Shown: positions 11,748 through 21,079, counted from the stretch's first letter. The stretch is DNA of 64,000 nt from Bradyrhizobium sp. CCGUVB1N3 (GCF_024199925.1 NZ_JANADR010000001.1:3782001-3846000); one strand, 5' to 3'. Numbers and translations are program-made. Notes: generated by a model from the letters alone, not told the origin.

Positions 11748-12221
11748 TCAAGCTAGCACATCCGCGGCCGTGGCCTTCAACACGTCGCGCACATCGCTCG
11801 GGCTGAGCTGCACCTGCAAGCCGCGCTGTCCGCCATTGACGTAGACGAGGTCGTGCGCGAGTGCGCCCTCGTCGATGATGGTCTTCACCGCGCGCCGTTG
11901 CCCGAACGGGCTGATGCCGCCGACCTTGAAGCCGGTGACGCGCTCGGCCTCGAGCGGCTTCATCATCTGTGCCGACTTGCCGCCCGCGGCCACCGCGAGC
12001 TTCTTCATCGAGACTTCCCGGTCGGAAGGAACGACGACGCAAACCGGCTTGCCGTCGACAAGCGCCATCAGCGTCTTCAACACCCGCGCAGGATCTTCAC
12101 CAAGCGCGGCAGCAGCTTGAAGCCCGATGCTCTCAGCGTCGGGATCATAGTCGTAGGCGTGGACGGTGAAGGATACACCGGCAGCAGAAAGTACGCGCGT
12201 GGCAGGAGTGACTTTGGACAT
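11748..12221 (-). CDS. ybaK: Cys-tRNA(Pro)/aminoacyl-tRNA deacylase, YbaK/EbsC family
   Basis: This 157-residue protein hydrolyses mischarged aminoacyl-tRNAs (Cys-tRNA-Pro in Haemophilus/E. coli YbaK). It has the family core: an N-terminal TPATRVLSAAGVSFTVH, the nucleotide-site lysine region RVLKTLMALVDGKPVCVVVP, then LAVAAGGKSAQMM and GGISPFGQRRAVKTIID, where the GxxSPxG element forms the active site. Start 12221 gives the usual MSKxTPATR opening. It is convergent with the small exported protein gene and monocistronic. Confidence 0.9.
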   Translation of the reverse strand: MSKVTPATRVLSAAGVSFTVHAYDYDPDAESIGLQAAAALGEDPARVLKTLMALVDGKPVCVVVPSDREVSMKKLAVAAGGKSAQMMKPLEAERVTGFKVGGISPFGQRRAVKTIIDEGALAHDLVYVNGGQRGLQVQLSPSDVRDVLKATAADVLA

Positions 12222-12262
12222 GTGCCATCGTTTAGCACTGTCGTCGCGGTGAGCGAAGCGAC

Positions 12263-12307
12263 GAAGCAATCCAGACTATCACCGAGGGGAAACTTCTGGA
12301 TTGCTTC
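12263..12307. repeat. intergenic inverted repeat, 13-bp arms
   Basis: GAAGCAATCCAGA and its exact complement TCTGGATTGCTTC are separated by 19 bp in the non-coding gap between ybaK and fdsA. Repeats of this look (CGAAGCAATCCAG...) are scattered in Bradyrhizobium intergenic DNA. This is probably a REP/MITE-like unit and not a regulatory site of either neighbour. Confidence 0.7.
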
Positions 12308-12357
12308 GCTGCGCTCGCAATGGCGGTGTGCGCACACAAACTACCACACGCTCAGCC

Positions 12358-12484
12358 GTCGTCCCGGCGAAGGCCGGGACCCATAACCACAGGGAGTGGT
12401 TTGGCGAAGACTGGTCGTTCGGGACTAGCACCGCCCCCAGTCGATAAACTACGCGGTTTGGGTCCCGGCCTTCGCCGGGACGAC
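12358..12484. repeat. intergenic inverted repeat, 25-bp perfect arms
   Basis: Arms at 12358-12382 and 12460-12484 are perfect reverse complements built on GTCCCGGCGAAGGCCGGGAC, and each arm is itself nearly palindromic. The 77 bp between them has no open frame of note. This belongs to the GTCCCGG-type repeats common in rhizobial intergenic DNA; on transcription both strands would fold strongly. It lies beyond the fdsA stop and may also act as a terminator. Confidence 0.75.
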
Positions 12485-12529
12485 ACCGAGGATTTGGCAG
12501 GCACGGTGCCGCGAAAAGACGGCTAAGCC

Positions 12530-15298
12530 CTACTCCGCCGCGTCGCGCATCTCGACGCGTTCGGCACGCGCGGCGCAGAACTTGAACTCAGGAATCTTGC
12601 CGAAGGGATCGAGCGCCGGGTTGGTGAGGAGGTTGGCGGCTGCTTCCGCGTAGCAGAACGGCATGAACACCATGTTCTCCGGCACGTCGCGGTCGGAGCG
12701 GACCTTGACCTCGACTGCGCCGCGGCGGGTCTCCAGGCGAATGAAGTCACCGGGTGCAAGCTTCTTCTTGCGCATGTCCTTCGGCGACATGAACGCCACC
12801 GCCTCGGGCTCGATCTGGTCGAGCACCTGCGCGCGGCGCGTCATCGAGCCGGTGTGCCAGTGTTCGAGCACTCGGCCGGTCGAGAGCACCATCGGGTATT
12901 CGTCGTCCGGCAACTCGTCCGGCGGAATGACCTTGGCCGGCACGATCTTGCCGCGGCCGCTCGCGGTCGGGAAGCCCGTGGTGAAGATGATCTCGTTGCC
13001 CGGCTTGTTCGGATCGTCGGCCGGATAGGTGACGGCGCCTTCGCGCACCAGCCGCTCCCAGCTGATGTTTTTGAGCGACGGCATCAGCTCCGCCATCTCG
13101 GTGTAGACGTCGCCGGGGCCCGAATAATTCCACGGCAGCCCCATCCGCTTGCCGACCTCCTGGATGATCCAGAGATCCTGCCGCGCATCGCCCGGCGGCT
13201 TGATGACCTGGCGCGCAAGCTGCACGCGGCGATCGGTGTTGGTGAACGAGCCGTCCTTCTCCGCGAACGCCGAGGCCGGCAGGATGACGTCGGCGTGGAA
13301 CGCGGTCTCCGTGACGAAGAGATCCTGCACCACGAGGTGATCGAGCATCGCCAGCGCCTGGCGCGCGTGCTGGAGATCGGGATCGGACATCGCGGGGTTC
13401 TCGCCCTCGACATACATGCCCTTGATCTCGCCGGCGTGGATCGCGTTCATGATCTCGACCACGGTGAGGCCCCGGACGGGATCGAGTTCCTGGCCCCACA
13501 GCTTCTCGAAATTGCCGCGCATGTCGTCGCGGCCGACCGGCTGATAGTCGGGCAGGAACATCGGGATCAGACCGGCGTCGGACGCGCCCTGCACGTTGTT
13601 CTGGCCGCGCAGCGGATGCAGGCCCGTGCCGGGACGGCCAACCTGGCCGGTGATCAGCGCGAGCGCAATCAGGCAGCGTGCGTTGTCGGTGCCGTGGACA
13701 TGCTGGCTGATGCCCATGCCCCAGAAGATGATCGAGGATTTTGCACGCGCGTAGGTTCTGGCGACCTCGCGCAGGGTTTGTGCCGGGATGCCGCAGATCG
13801 GCGCCATCTTCTCCGGCGTGAATTCCTTGATCTTCTCCTTCAGGTCCTCAAAACCCTCGGTGTAACCGGCGATGTACTGGTCGTCGGTCAGGCCTTCCGT
13901 GATGATCGTGTTGATCATCGCATTCAGCATCGCGACGTCGGAGCCGGGCTTGAACTGCAAATGCTTCGTGGCGTGACGCGACAGCGTCTGCCTGCGCGGA
14001 TCCATGACGAAGAGTTTTGCGCCATTCTGCTTGACCGCGTTCTTGATGAAGGTCGCGGCGACCGGGTGATTCACCGTCGGGTTGGCGCCGATCACCCAGA
14101 TCACTTCTGCGTCCATCGCGGCAGAGAACGGCGCCGACACGGCGCCCGAGCTCAGGCCTTCGAACAGCGCCGCCACCGACGAGGCGTGGCACAGCCGGGT
14201 GCAGTGATCGACATTGTTCGACCCGAAGCCGGTGCGCACCAGCTTCTGGAACAGATAGGCCTCTTCGTTCGATCCCTTGGCCGAGCCGAAGCCGGCCAGC
14301 GCCTTCACGCCCTTGGTATCGCGGATCTTGACTAGGCCCTTGGCCGCGATGTCGAGAGCTTCCTCCCACGACGCCTCGCGGAAATGGGTGAAGGGGTTAG
14401 CGGGATCGACCTGATCGTTGGCGTCCTTCTTCGCGTTCGGCAGCCGCACAAGCGGTTTGGTGAGGCGATGCGGATGATGGATGTAGTCGAAGCCGAAGCG
14501 GCCCTTGACGCAAAGACGATTGTGATTGGCGGGGCCGTCGCGACCCTCGGCATAGATCACCTTCTCGTCCTTGACCTCATAGGTCACCTGGCAGCCGACA
14601 CCGCAGAACGGGCAGAGCGAATCGACCTTCCTGTCGGCATAGGTGACGCGGGTCTGGTTCTCGTCGAGCATCACGGCCGGCATCAGGGCGCCGGTCGGGC
14701 AGGCCTGCACGCATTCGCCGCAGGCCACACAGGTGGACTCGCCCATGGGATCGTCGAAGTCGAACACGATCTTGGCGCCGGCATTGCGGTAGGCCATACC
14801 GATGACGTCGTTGACCTGCACCTCGCGGCAGGCGCGCACGCACAGGCCGCACTGGATGCAGGCATCGAGATTGACGCGCATCGCCGGATGGCTGGCGTCG
14901 GTCTCCCAGCGCTCGGCGGCCGGGAAGCGGCTCTCGGTGACGCCAGTCGCCTCGGCCCAGTTCCAGAACTTCGAATCCGGATCGTGCGAGGTCTCGCGCG
15001 CCGGCTGGTCGGCAACGAGCAGCTCCATCACCATCTTCTGCGCCGCGACCGCGCGGGCGCTCTCGGTCTTGACCTTCATGCCGACCGACGGCGTGCGCTT
15101 GCAGGAGGCGGCGAGCACGCGCTCGCCTTCGATCTCGACCATGCAGGCGCGGCAATTGCCGTCGGGTCGATAATCGGGCGCCGGTGAATAGCAGAGATGC
15201 GGGATATCGCGGCCCTGACGTTTTGCGACTTGCCAGATGGTCTCGCCGGGAACAGCTTCGACCTGCTTGCCGTCGAGCTCGAACGTAATCCTGGTCAT
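12530..15298 (-). CDS. fdsA: NAD-dependent formate dehydrogenase, catalytic alpha subunit
   Basis: This 922-residue molybdo-bis-MGD protein oxidises formate to CO2 in the cytosol. In order it has an N-terminal NuoG-like [2Fe-2S] domain (HLCYSPAPDYRPDGNCRACM, residues about 34-53), the His-ligated cluster region, a two-cluster ferredoxin (CIQCGLCVRAC and CVACGECVQACP, about 147-205), a further 4Fe-4S motif CPFCGVGC (about 230) and the bis-MGD domain. The active-site residue is cysteine (NNVDHCTRLCHASSV), not selenocysteine, and is followed by the usual histidine. Its ATG overlaps the fdsB stop by 4 bp. The fdsC/fdhD-type maturation function is supplied at 21740; no fdsD is seen next to fdsA. 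Confidence 0.95.
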   Translation of the reverse strand: MTRITFELDGKQVEAVPGETIWQVAKRQGRDIPHLCYSPAPDYRPDGNCRACMVEIEGERVLAASCKRTPSVGMKVKTESARAVAAQKMVMELLVADQPARETSHDPDSKFWNWAEATGVTESRFPAAERWETDASHPAMRVNLDACIQCGLCVRACREVQVNDVIGMAYRNAGAKIVFDFDDPMGESTCVACGECVQACPTGALMPAVMLDENQTRVTYADRKVDSLCPFCGVGCQVTYEVKDEKVIYAEGRDGPANHNRLCVKGRFGFDYIHHPHRLTKPLVRLPNAKKDANDQVDPANPFTHFREASWEEALDIAAKGLVKIRDTKGVKALAGFGSAKGSNEEAYLFQKLVRTGFGSNNVDHCTRLCHASSVAALFEGLSSGAVSAPFSAAMDAEVIWVIGANPTVNHPVAATFIKNAVKQNGAKLFVMDPRRQTLSRHATKHLQFKPGSDVAMLNAMINTIITEGLTDDQYIAGYTEGFEDLKEKIKEFTPEKMAPICGIPAQTLREVARTYARAKSSIIFWGMGISQHVHGTDNARCLIALALITGQVGRPGTGLHPLRGQNNVQGASDAGLIPMFLPDYQPVGRDDMRGNFEKLWGQELDPVRGLTVVEIMNAIHAGEIKGMYVEGENPAMSDPDLQHARQALAMLDHLVVQDLFVTETAFHADVILPASAFAEKDGSFTNTDRRVQLARQVIKPPGDARQDLWIIQEVGKRMGLPWNYSGPGDVYTEMAELMPSLKNISWERLVREGAVTYPADDPNKPGNEIIFTTGFPTASGRGKIVPAKVIPPDELPDDEYPMVLSTGRVLEHWHTGSMTRRAQVLDQIEPEAVAFMSPKDMRKKKLAPGDFIRLETRRGAVEVKVRSDRDVPENMVFMPFCYAEAAANLLTNPALDPFGKIPEFKFCAARAERVEMRDAAE

Positions 15299-16998
15299 TC
15301 GGCCGCTTCCTTGAACTCGTCAGGGAAATATTTGATCACGGATGTAAGCGGATTCGATGCCGCCTGTCCGAGCCCGCAGATCGAGGCATCGCGCATCGCT
15401 TGGCTCAATTCGTCCAGGAGGGCACGGTTCCAGACTGGCCGCTGCATCAAGAGTGCCGCCTTCTGGGTTCCGACACGGCACGGCGTGCACTGGCCGCAGC
15501 TCTCGTCCTCGAAGAACTTCATCAGGTTCAGCGCGGCAGACCTGACGCTGTCCTTTTGCGACAGGATCACGATCGCGGCAGAGCCGATGAAGCAGCCGTA
15601 CTTTTCCAGCGTCCCGAAATCGAGCGGGATGTCGTCCATCGACGCCGGCAGGATGCCGCCGGACGCACCGCCCGGCAAATAGGCGTAGAACGTGTGGCCG
15701 TCCGCCATGCCGCAGCAATATTCGTCGATCAGCTCGCGCACGGTGATGCCTGATGGCGCGAGCTTCATGCCGGGGCTCTTGACGCGACCCGAGACCGAGA
15801 AGCTGCGCAGACCATGGCGCTCATGACGGCCGTGGCTCTTCCACCAGTCGGCGCCCTTCTCGACGATGTCGCGCACCCACCACAACGTCTCGATATTGTT
15901 GATCAGCGTCGGCAGGCCGAACAGGCCGACCTGGAACGGATATGGCGGCTTGTGCCGGGGCAGGCCGCGCTTGCCCTCAATGCTTTCGAGCAGCGAGGAT
16001 TCCTCGCCGCAGATATAGGCACCGGCGCCGCGCCGCATGTGCAGCGTCGGACCGCTGGCCGGCAGCTTTGCGAGCTCGCGCTCGAGAATCTCGCGGCCGG
16101 CGGGATATTCGTCACGCAGATAGATGTAGACGTCGGTGGCCTCGACCACATGGGCGCCGATCAGCATGCCCTCGATGAAACGATGCGGATCGGTTTCGAG
16201 ATAATAGCGATCCTTGAACGTGCCGGGCTCGCCCTCGTCGCCATTGATCGCCATCAGCCGCGGACCGGGCTCGCCTAACACCGCGCGCCATTTGCGTCCG
16301 GTCGGAAAGCCAGCGCCACCGAGGCCGCGCAGCGACGCATCGTCGAGCGCCTTCAGCAGATCCTCCTTCGGCATTTCGCCGGAGCGTAGGCGGTTCAGCA
16401 GCTTGTAGCCACCGGCGGCGACATAGGCGTCGTAGTCGACATATTTCGGCAGATGCGCATGCGTGTCGCCGGCCTTCGCTGCCGCCAGCACGTTCCCGAC
16501 TGTGGCGTGGTCGACGAAATTGTGGCCGACCTCGGCGGCGGGCGCGGTGTCGCAGCGGCCGACACAGGGCGCGCGCACCACGCGGATGCCGGGGCCGCTC
16601 GCGCTCTGGAGGTCCTCGAGCAGCTTTTCGCCGCCCAACATTGCACAGGTCAGGGAATCGCAGACGCGGATGGTGAGCGGCGCGATGTCGGGCTCGCCCT
16701 CCTTCACGACGTCGAAATGCGCATAGAAGGTCGCGGTCTCGAACACCTCGGCGAAGGCGAGCTTCATCTCGTCGGCAAGCGCGGCAAGATGCGCGGCCGA
16801 GATCTGGTGATACTTGTCCTGGATCAGGTGGAGATATTCGATGAGCAGGTCGCGCCGGCGCGGCCTGTCGCCGAGCAATTGCTCGATCTCGTGCGCGGCG
16901 GTCGGGTCGACCTGCCGCCCCTTGGGCGTGGCCTTGGCTCGCTTCCGTCCCTCGCCCGGATGTTCGAACGAGCGGACCTGGTGCACGTCGTGGCTCAT
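15295..16998 (-). CDS. fdsB: formate dehydrogenase diaphorase subunit, fused FdsG-FdsB (NuoE-NuoF type)
   Basis: This 567-residue protein passes electrons from FdsA to NAD+. Residues about 30-185 are a NuoE-like thioredoxin-fold [2Fe-2S] domain with the four-cysteine pattern CDSLTCAMLG ... CVGRCDTAP. From about 225 on it is NuoF-like: LRGLGGAGFPTGRKW (FMN/NADH site), NGDEGEPGTFKDRY, GAGAYICGEESSLLESIEG, and a C-terminal 4Fe-4S motif SCGQCTPCRVG. In Cupriavidus and Rhodobacter these are separate fdsG and fdsB genes; here they are one continuous frame. It is the first gene of the operon, overlapping fdsA by 4 bp. Confidence 0.95.
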   Translation of the reverse strand: MSHDVHQVRSFEHPGEGRKRAKATPKGRQVDPTAAHEIEQLLGDRPRRRDLLIEYLHLIQDKYHQISAAHLAALADEMKLAFAEVFETATFYAHFDVVKEGEPDIAPLTIRVCDSLTCAMLGGEKLLEDLQSASGPGIRVVRAPCVGRCDTAPAAEVGHNFVDHATVGNVLAAAKAGDTHAHLPKYVDYDAYVAAGGYKLLNRLRSGEMPKEDLLKALDDASLRGLGGAGFPTGRKWRAVLGEPGPRLMAINGDEGEPGTFKDRYYLETDPHRFIEGMLIGAHVVEATDVYIYLRDEYPAGREILERELAKLPASGPTLHMRRGAGAYICGEESSLLESIEGKRGLPRHKPPYPFQVGLFGLPTLINNIETLWWVRDIVEKGADWWKSHGRHERHGLRSFSVSGRVKSPGMKLAPSGITVRELIDEYCCGMADGHTFYAYLPGGASGGILPASMDDIPLDFGTLEKYGCFIGSAAIVILSQKDSVRSAALNLMKFFEDESCGQCTPCRVGTQKAALLMQRPVWNRALLDELSQAMRDASICGLGQAASNPLTSVIKYFPDEFKEAAE

Positions 16999-17042
16999 CG
17001 ATGCGTCTTGGTCCCTACTTTAGAATAGCTCCAATCTTAATC

Positions 17043-17056
17043 TCTGGCATGCCAGA
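17043..17056. promoter_or_regulatory. perfect palindrome upstream of fds operon
   Basis: TCTGGCATGCCAGA is a perfect 14-bp palindrome 45 bp upstream of the fdsB start, in the only sizeable upstream gap of the operon. It is a candidate operator. No regulator gene is adjacent, so the binding protein is unknown. Confidence 0.35.
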
Positions 17057-17164
17057 TGCCAACACAATTCTTGTCGTTCACTGAAGCAGTTAAGGGGCAT
17101 GTAGCCGACGCTTCATGCCCCCAACGCAAACCGATTCACGGCTTTGCAAAGCCTAAGCGGCTCT

Positions 17165-17437
17165 TCAGCTCTTGCCCATGCAGTCTTCAATGTAGAACCA
17201 GCGGTCGTCACCGGCGAGGCCCTTGGCCTTGACCTCGGCACGGCAGGTCTTGAGCTTAGGCTTGTTGGCGGACCACTTGGCCTTCATGTCCTTCAGCTTC
17301 TGCACCGTCAGCTTGATCTTTCCGGACGGCTTGGCGTCGGTCGTCGCGGCGGGCGCCGGCGCGGTCTGTGCGGAAGCGGAGTGCATTGCGCCCGCCACGA
17401 TCAGCGCGGCGGCAACACAAACGAGTTTGCGAACCAT
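17165..17437 (-). CDS. small secreted protein, PsiF-like
   Basis: This encodes 90 residues: a signal peptide (VRKLVCVAAALIVAGAMHSASA), an Ala/Pro-rich linker, then a basic domain KLKDMKAKWSANKPKLKTCR ... AKGLAGDDRWFYIEDCMGKS. The two cysteines about 24 residues apart and the AxxKAKGLAGDxR pattern recall PsiF repeats of secreted phosphate-starvation proteins, but only weakly. It is transcribed in the same direction as the fds operon, after the MFS gene and 95 bp downstream of it, and may be cotranscribed with the transporter. Function unknown. Confidence 0.65.
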   Translation of the reverse strand: MVRKLVCVAAALIVAGAMHSASAQTAPAPAATTDAKPSGKIKLTVQKLKDMKAKWSANKPKLKTCRAEVKAKGLAGDDRWFYIEDCMGKS

Positions 17438-17532
17438 CGATATCCCCCGGATGTTCTTTTCAATCGATCGAGAAAACGAGGCCGCGGGAACGCGCGCATG
17501 TCGCGCGCCCCCGCGGCAATTTCATGAGACGG

Positions 17533-19188
17533 TCAGAAGATCTTGACTGCGCTCTCCAGCGTCTTCCACACGCCCCAGGCCAGCGGAACGCCGACGAAAG
17601 CCCAGAACAGCACGGCCCTGACATCAAGCCCGCCCTTGCCGATGCCGAACGAACCATGCTGGATGCTGGCTTCGCTCTTGGCGCTCGCGGCCTGGAGCTT
17701 GGCGACCTCCTCATTGCTCATGTTCCACTTCGGATCGACCGGCTTGATCAGATAGTTGCAGATCAAGCCCGCGATCAGCATCGCACAGAGGATATACATG
17801 GTGGTGTTGTAGAGCTGATCGCGCGGCACGCCGGCCGCGAGCTGGAACTCGCGGATGTAGTTCACCACCACCGGGCCGATGATGCCCGCCGTCGACCAGG
17901 CCGTCAGCAGCCTTCCGTGGATGGCGCCGACGAACTGGGTGCCGAACATGTCGGCGAGATAGGCCGGCACGGTCGCAAAGCCCCCGCCATACATCGAGAG
18001 AATGATGCCGAAGCCGAGCACGAAGAGCAGCTTAGAGCCCATCGCCGCAAACGTCGGCGCCAACGCGTAGAGCACGATGCCGAGCAGGAAGAACGTGTAG
18101 TAGGTGTTCTTGCGGCCCATATAGTCGGACAGCGACGCCCAGAAGAACCGGCCGCCGATGTTGAACAGCGACAACAGGCCGGCGAAGCCCGCTGCGATTC
18201 CTGCGATGACCGTCTTCTGTTCGGCCGAGAGCTGGCTAAAGGTCAGGTCGGGCAGGCCAATCAGCTTGCCTGCGAATATCTCCTGCAGCATGGGCGATGC
18301 CATGCCGATCACGCCGATGCCCGCCGACACATTCAAGCAGAGCACCCACCAGATCAGCCAGAACTGAGGCGTCTTGTGCGCATTGTTCAGATGCACGTGA
18401 TGCTCGGTGATCATTGACTTCTTTTCGCTCGGCGGCGTCCAGCCTTCCGGCTGCCAGCCCGTCGGCGAGACGCGATAGGCAAAGGCACCGATCATCATGA
18501 AGACGAAGTAGATGACGCCCATCGCGACGAACGTCTCCCAGACGCCAACCGAAGTCGGTGTCTTGAAATAGTTGATCAGGAGGTTGGCGAGCGGCGCACC
18601 GATCATGGCGCCTCCCCCGAAACCCATGATCGCCATGCCCGTCGCCATGCCGCGACGATCTGGGAACCATTTCACCAGCGTCGACACCGGCGAGATGTAG
18701 CCAAGGCCGAGACCGACACCACCGATCACGCCGCAGCCGAGCCACATGATCCAGAGCTGGTGGACGTAAACGCCGAAGGCGCCGATCAAAAGACCACCGC
18801 CCCAGCAGCAGGCGGCGACGACGCCCGCCTTGCGTGGACCGGAGCGTTCGAGCCATCCGCCCCAGATTGCCGCGGAAACGCCGAGCAGCACGAAGAATAG
18901 CGTGTACATCCACCCCAGGCTCGCGACCTTCCAGTCGCAAGTCGTGGTGAAGAGTTCCTGCCACAGCGAAATGTCCGGACACGCCTTGCTCTGGCTGATG
19001 CCGATGGCGCGCGACAGCGGCAGCCAGAACACCGAGAAGCCATAGGCCATGCCGATGCAGAGATGGATGCAGAGCGCGGCCGGCGGCACCAGCCAGCGAT
19101 TGAAGCCAGCCTTCGCGACCGTGTGCTCGCGATCGAGAATGCCCGCGCCGGCGCCCGCCAGTCTTCCTGCGCTTTCAATTGTAGCCAT
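17533..19188 (-). CDS. oxlT: MFS antiporter, oxalate/formate antiporter (OxlT) family
   Basis: This 551-residue inner-membrane carrier has twelve predicted helices. It is longer than most MFS members because of an extended loop after helix 1 (SQSKACPDISLWQELFTTTCDW) and a C-terminal tail with two last helices. OxlT-family motifs include the MAYGFSVFWLPLSRA first helix and GLGLGYISPVSTLVKWFPDRRGMATG. In Oxalobacter OxlT exchanges oxalate for formate. The position behind fds formate dehydrogenase suggests a formate- or oxalate-linked substrate, but no frc/oxc genes are in the window. Start 19188 follows an AGGAGGATTTGT ribosome binding region on the minus strand. Confidence 0.83.
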   Translation of the reverse strand: MATIESAGRLAGAGAGILDREHTVAKAGFNRWLVPPAALCIHLCIGMAYGFSVFWLPLSRAIGISQSKACPDISLWQELFTTTCDWKVASLGWMYTLFFVLLGVSAAIWGGWLERSGPRKAGVVAACCWGGGLLIGAFGVYVHQLWIMWLGCGVIGGVGLGLGYISPVSTLVKWFPDRRGMATGMAIMGFGGGAMIGAPLANLLINYFKTPTSVGVWETFVAMGVIYFVFMMIGAFAYRVSPTGWQPEGWTPPSEKKSMITEHHVHLNNAHKTPQFWLIWWVLCLNVSAGIGVIGMASPMLQEIFAGKLIGLPDLTFSQLSAEQKTVIAGIAAGFAGLLSLFNIGGRFFWASLSDYMGRKNTYYTFFLLGIVLYALAPTFAAMGSKLLFVLGFGIILSMYGGGFATVPAYLADMFGTQFVGAIHGRLLTAWSTAGIIGPVVVNYIREFQLAAGVPRDQLYNTTMYILCAMLIAGLICNYLIKPVDPKWNMSNEEVAKLQAASAKSEASIQHGSFGIGKGGLDVRAVLFWAFVGVPLAWGVWKTLESAVKIF

Positions 19189-19508
19189 ACAAATCCTCCC
19201 CTGCAGACCGCCCTTCTGAGCAACCCTGCTGCTACGATCCTTGTCCTCAGCCCGTAGCGGCGCAACCGTCCCTGCTGCTCCGCACAATCTATCGACGCGC
19301 GCCAGGATCACGACGCACATTCGAGAAGTCTAACCCCTTGGGTCGGACTCTATGCCCGACACCACGCGGCGTGGCTTCACATCAACCCGCTTGTTCCGCG
19401 TATCGCGGGCGCGAGTCAACCTCCGCGTCTCCACAGATGAAGCCAATTGGGACAGAAGCGCACATCGATGTCGATAGACAAATGGTCGGTATCGTCGAGG
19501 TGACAGCC

Positions 19509-19772
19509 TTAAGAACGCGCCGCACCATTGACGTTTCCTATCGGCGCATTCGTCTTTTCTATCAGGAACACGATGCGCGCGTCGTTGCGCTCCGTGATTT
19601 CGACCTTGTCGCCGGTCTCGCGGATCAGATTCGGGATGTCGATCACCGACAGGGGATCGGTGCAGTAAACTTCGAGCTGGTCTCCCACCCGCAACGGCTT
19701 CAGCGCCTTGCGCGTCTTCAAGGCCGGCAACGGGCATTTAAGCCCGGTGAGATCGAGTGTCGTTCTGGTCAT
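19509..19772 (-). CDS. TusA-like sulfur carrier protein
   Basis: This 87-residue protein has the TusA signature: LDLTGLKCPLPALKTRKAL, with the CPxP motif at about residues 14-17, whose cysteine carries persulfide sulfur. It continues with LEVYCTDPLSVIDIPNLI and the usual EITERND C-terminal strand. The start at 19772 puts the CPxP at the normal position. It lies directly after moeA and mobB on the same strand, and fdhD is close by; TusA-type proteins supply sulfur for Mo-bis-MGD insertion into formate dehydrogenases in E. coli, which fits. Longer upstream frames overlap moeA and are shadows. Confidence 0.85.
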   Translation of the reverse strand: MTRTTLDLTGLKCPLPALKTRKALKPLRVGDQLEVYCTDPLSVIDIPNLIRETGDKVEITERNDARIVFLIEKTNAPIGNVNGAARS

Positions 19773-19813
19773 GATCGCAACATGGCGGGGCGAGCGGAGG
19801 GCGTCAACGCGGG

Positions 19814-21070
19814 TCAGATCAGGTTTGCATAGGACAGAAATCCAATGCTCTGTCCGCGCTCGACCCGCGTCATCGCCTCGCCGAGTTCGACCAACCCATC
19901 GGTTTCGACGAGAGAGGACAGAAGCCCTGCTCCCTCGCGTGGAAACTTGATGGCTTCGAGCGCACCGTCCTCGGCCTTGCGCAGGGAGACGCGGACATAT
20001 TCGCGCCGGCCCTCTTTTTTCTTGTAGGTGAAGGCGGCGCGCACCGGAATCGGGACAAGCGGCTCCGGCAGGCTGCCTGCGAGCGCCAGCACCGTCGGCC
20101 GCACCACGTGGACGAAGGTCACGAAGCTCGCGACCGGATTGCCGGGCAGGCCGATCAGCGGCGTGCCGCCGATGATGCCCATGGCGACCGGCCGGCCCGG
20201 CTTGATCGCCATCCGCCACAGCACTAGCGTGCCGATGCTCTCGACCGCGGACTTGACGTGATCCTCCTCGCCGGTCGACACGCCGCCAGTGGTGAGGATC
20301 AGGTCGTGCTGGCCTGCGACCTGCTTCAGCCCGTCCGCGAGCAAGGCTTGCTCGTCGCGCAAGATACCGAGATCAGAGACCGCGCAGCCGAGCCGGCGCA
20401 GCATCGCCATCAGCATGAAGCGGTTGGAGTCGAAGAGTTGCGAGGGCGCGCGCGCATCGCCCGGTGAGACCAGCTCGTCGCCGGTCGAGAACACCGCAAC
20501 GCGGATGCGTCTGATGACGTCGAGCGCGGTCAGGCCGAAGGCAGCGGCGAGTGCGACGTGTTGTGGCCGCAAGCGCTGGCCGGTGCGCAAGGCGACGTGG
20601 CCTTGCTGAATGTCCTCGCCGGCAGGCCGGACGTTCGCGCCGGCCTTCAGCCCAGGCGGCAGCACGATCTTGCTGCTCTCATCGATACGCACGTCCTCCT
20701 GCATGAAGACGGTCTCGGCCCCCTTCGGCATCGGCGCGCCGGTGAAGATGCGTGCGGTGTGGCCGGGCTTGATCGGATGATCGACGGTGCTGCCGGCCGC
20801 GATACGGCCGTCGAGTGGAAACGCTTCTTCGTTCGCTTGCGGCAGGTCCGCATTGCGCACCGCATAGCCGTCGACCGCGGAATTGGTGAACGGCGGCAGC
20901 GGCAGCGGCGCGGCGATGTCGCGCGCGAGCACCCGCCCGTCGGCATCGACCAGCGCCACGGTCTCGATGTCGGCGATCGCGTTGACGCGAGCCGCGATCA
21001 GGCCGACGGCGTCGTCGACCGACATCATCGGTCCACCGAAGGCAAAGCAATCGTCGGACAGTTGCGCCAT
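19814..21070 (-). CDS. moeA: molybdopterin molybdenumtransferase
   Basis: This 418-residue protein inserts molybdate into adenylylated molybdopterin. MoeA motifs are in order: LPPFTNSAVDGYAVR (about 70-85), ARIFTGAPMPKGAETVFMQE, RPAGEDIQQG, VAVFSTGDELV (domain III entry), LILTTGGVSTGEEDHVK, the active-site loop, and PLIGLPGNPVASFVTF. Length is the usual 400-420. It follows mobB by 9 bp and is followed by the TusA-like gene, so all three probably form one transcript. Of the three MoeA-type proteins in the window this is the canonical one. Confidence 0.95.
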   Translation of the reverse strand: MAQLSDDCFAFGGPMMSVDDAVGLIAARVNAIADIETVALVDADGRVLARDIAAPLPLPPFTNSAVDGYAVRNADLPQANEEAFPLDGRIAAGSTVDHPIKPGHTARIFTGAPMPKGAETVFMQEDVRIDESSKIVLPPGLKAGANVRPAGEDIQQGHVALRTGQRLRPQHVALAAAFGLTALDVIRRIRVAVFSTGDELVSPGDARAPSQLFDSNRFMLMAMLRRLGCAVSDLGILRDEQALLADGLKQVAGQHDLILTTGGVSTGEEDHVKSAVESIGTLVLWRMAIKPGRPVAMGIIGGTPLIGLPGNPVASFVTFVHVVRPTVLALAGSLPEPLVPIPVRAAFTYKKKEGRREYVRVSLRKAEDGALEAIKFPREGAGLLSSLVETDGLVELGEAMTRVERGQSIGFLSYANLI

Positions 21071-21079
21071 GATGCCTCG

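Noticed and set aside
12358..12484. CRISPR-like repeat pair
   Set aside because: Only two inverted (not direct) units with a single spacer; it is a REP-type inverted repeat. No CRISPR array or cas gene was seen anywhere in the window.
12854..14335. 493-codon plus-strand open frame
   Set aside because: It is entirely antisense to fdsA, rich in Arg/His/Asp, with no domain or ribosome binding site.
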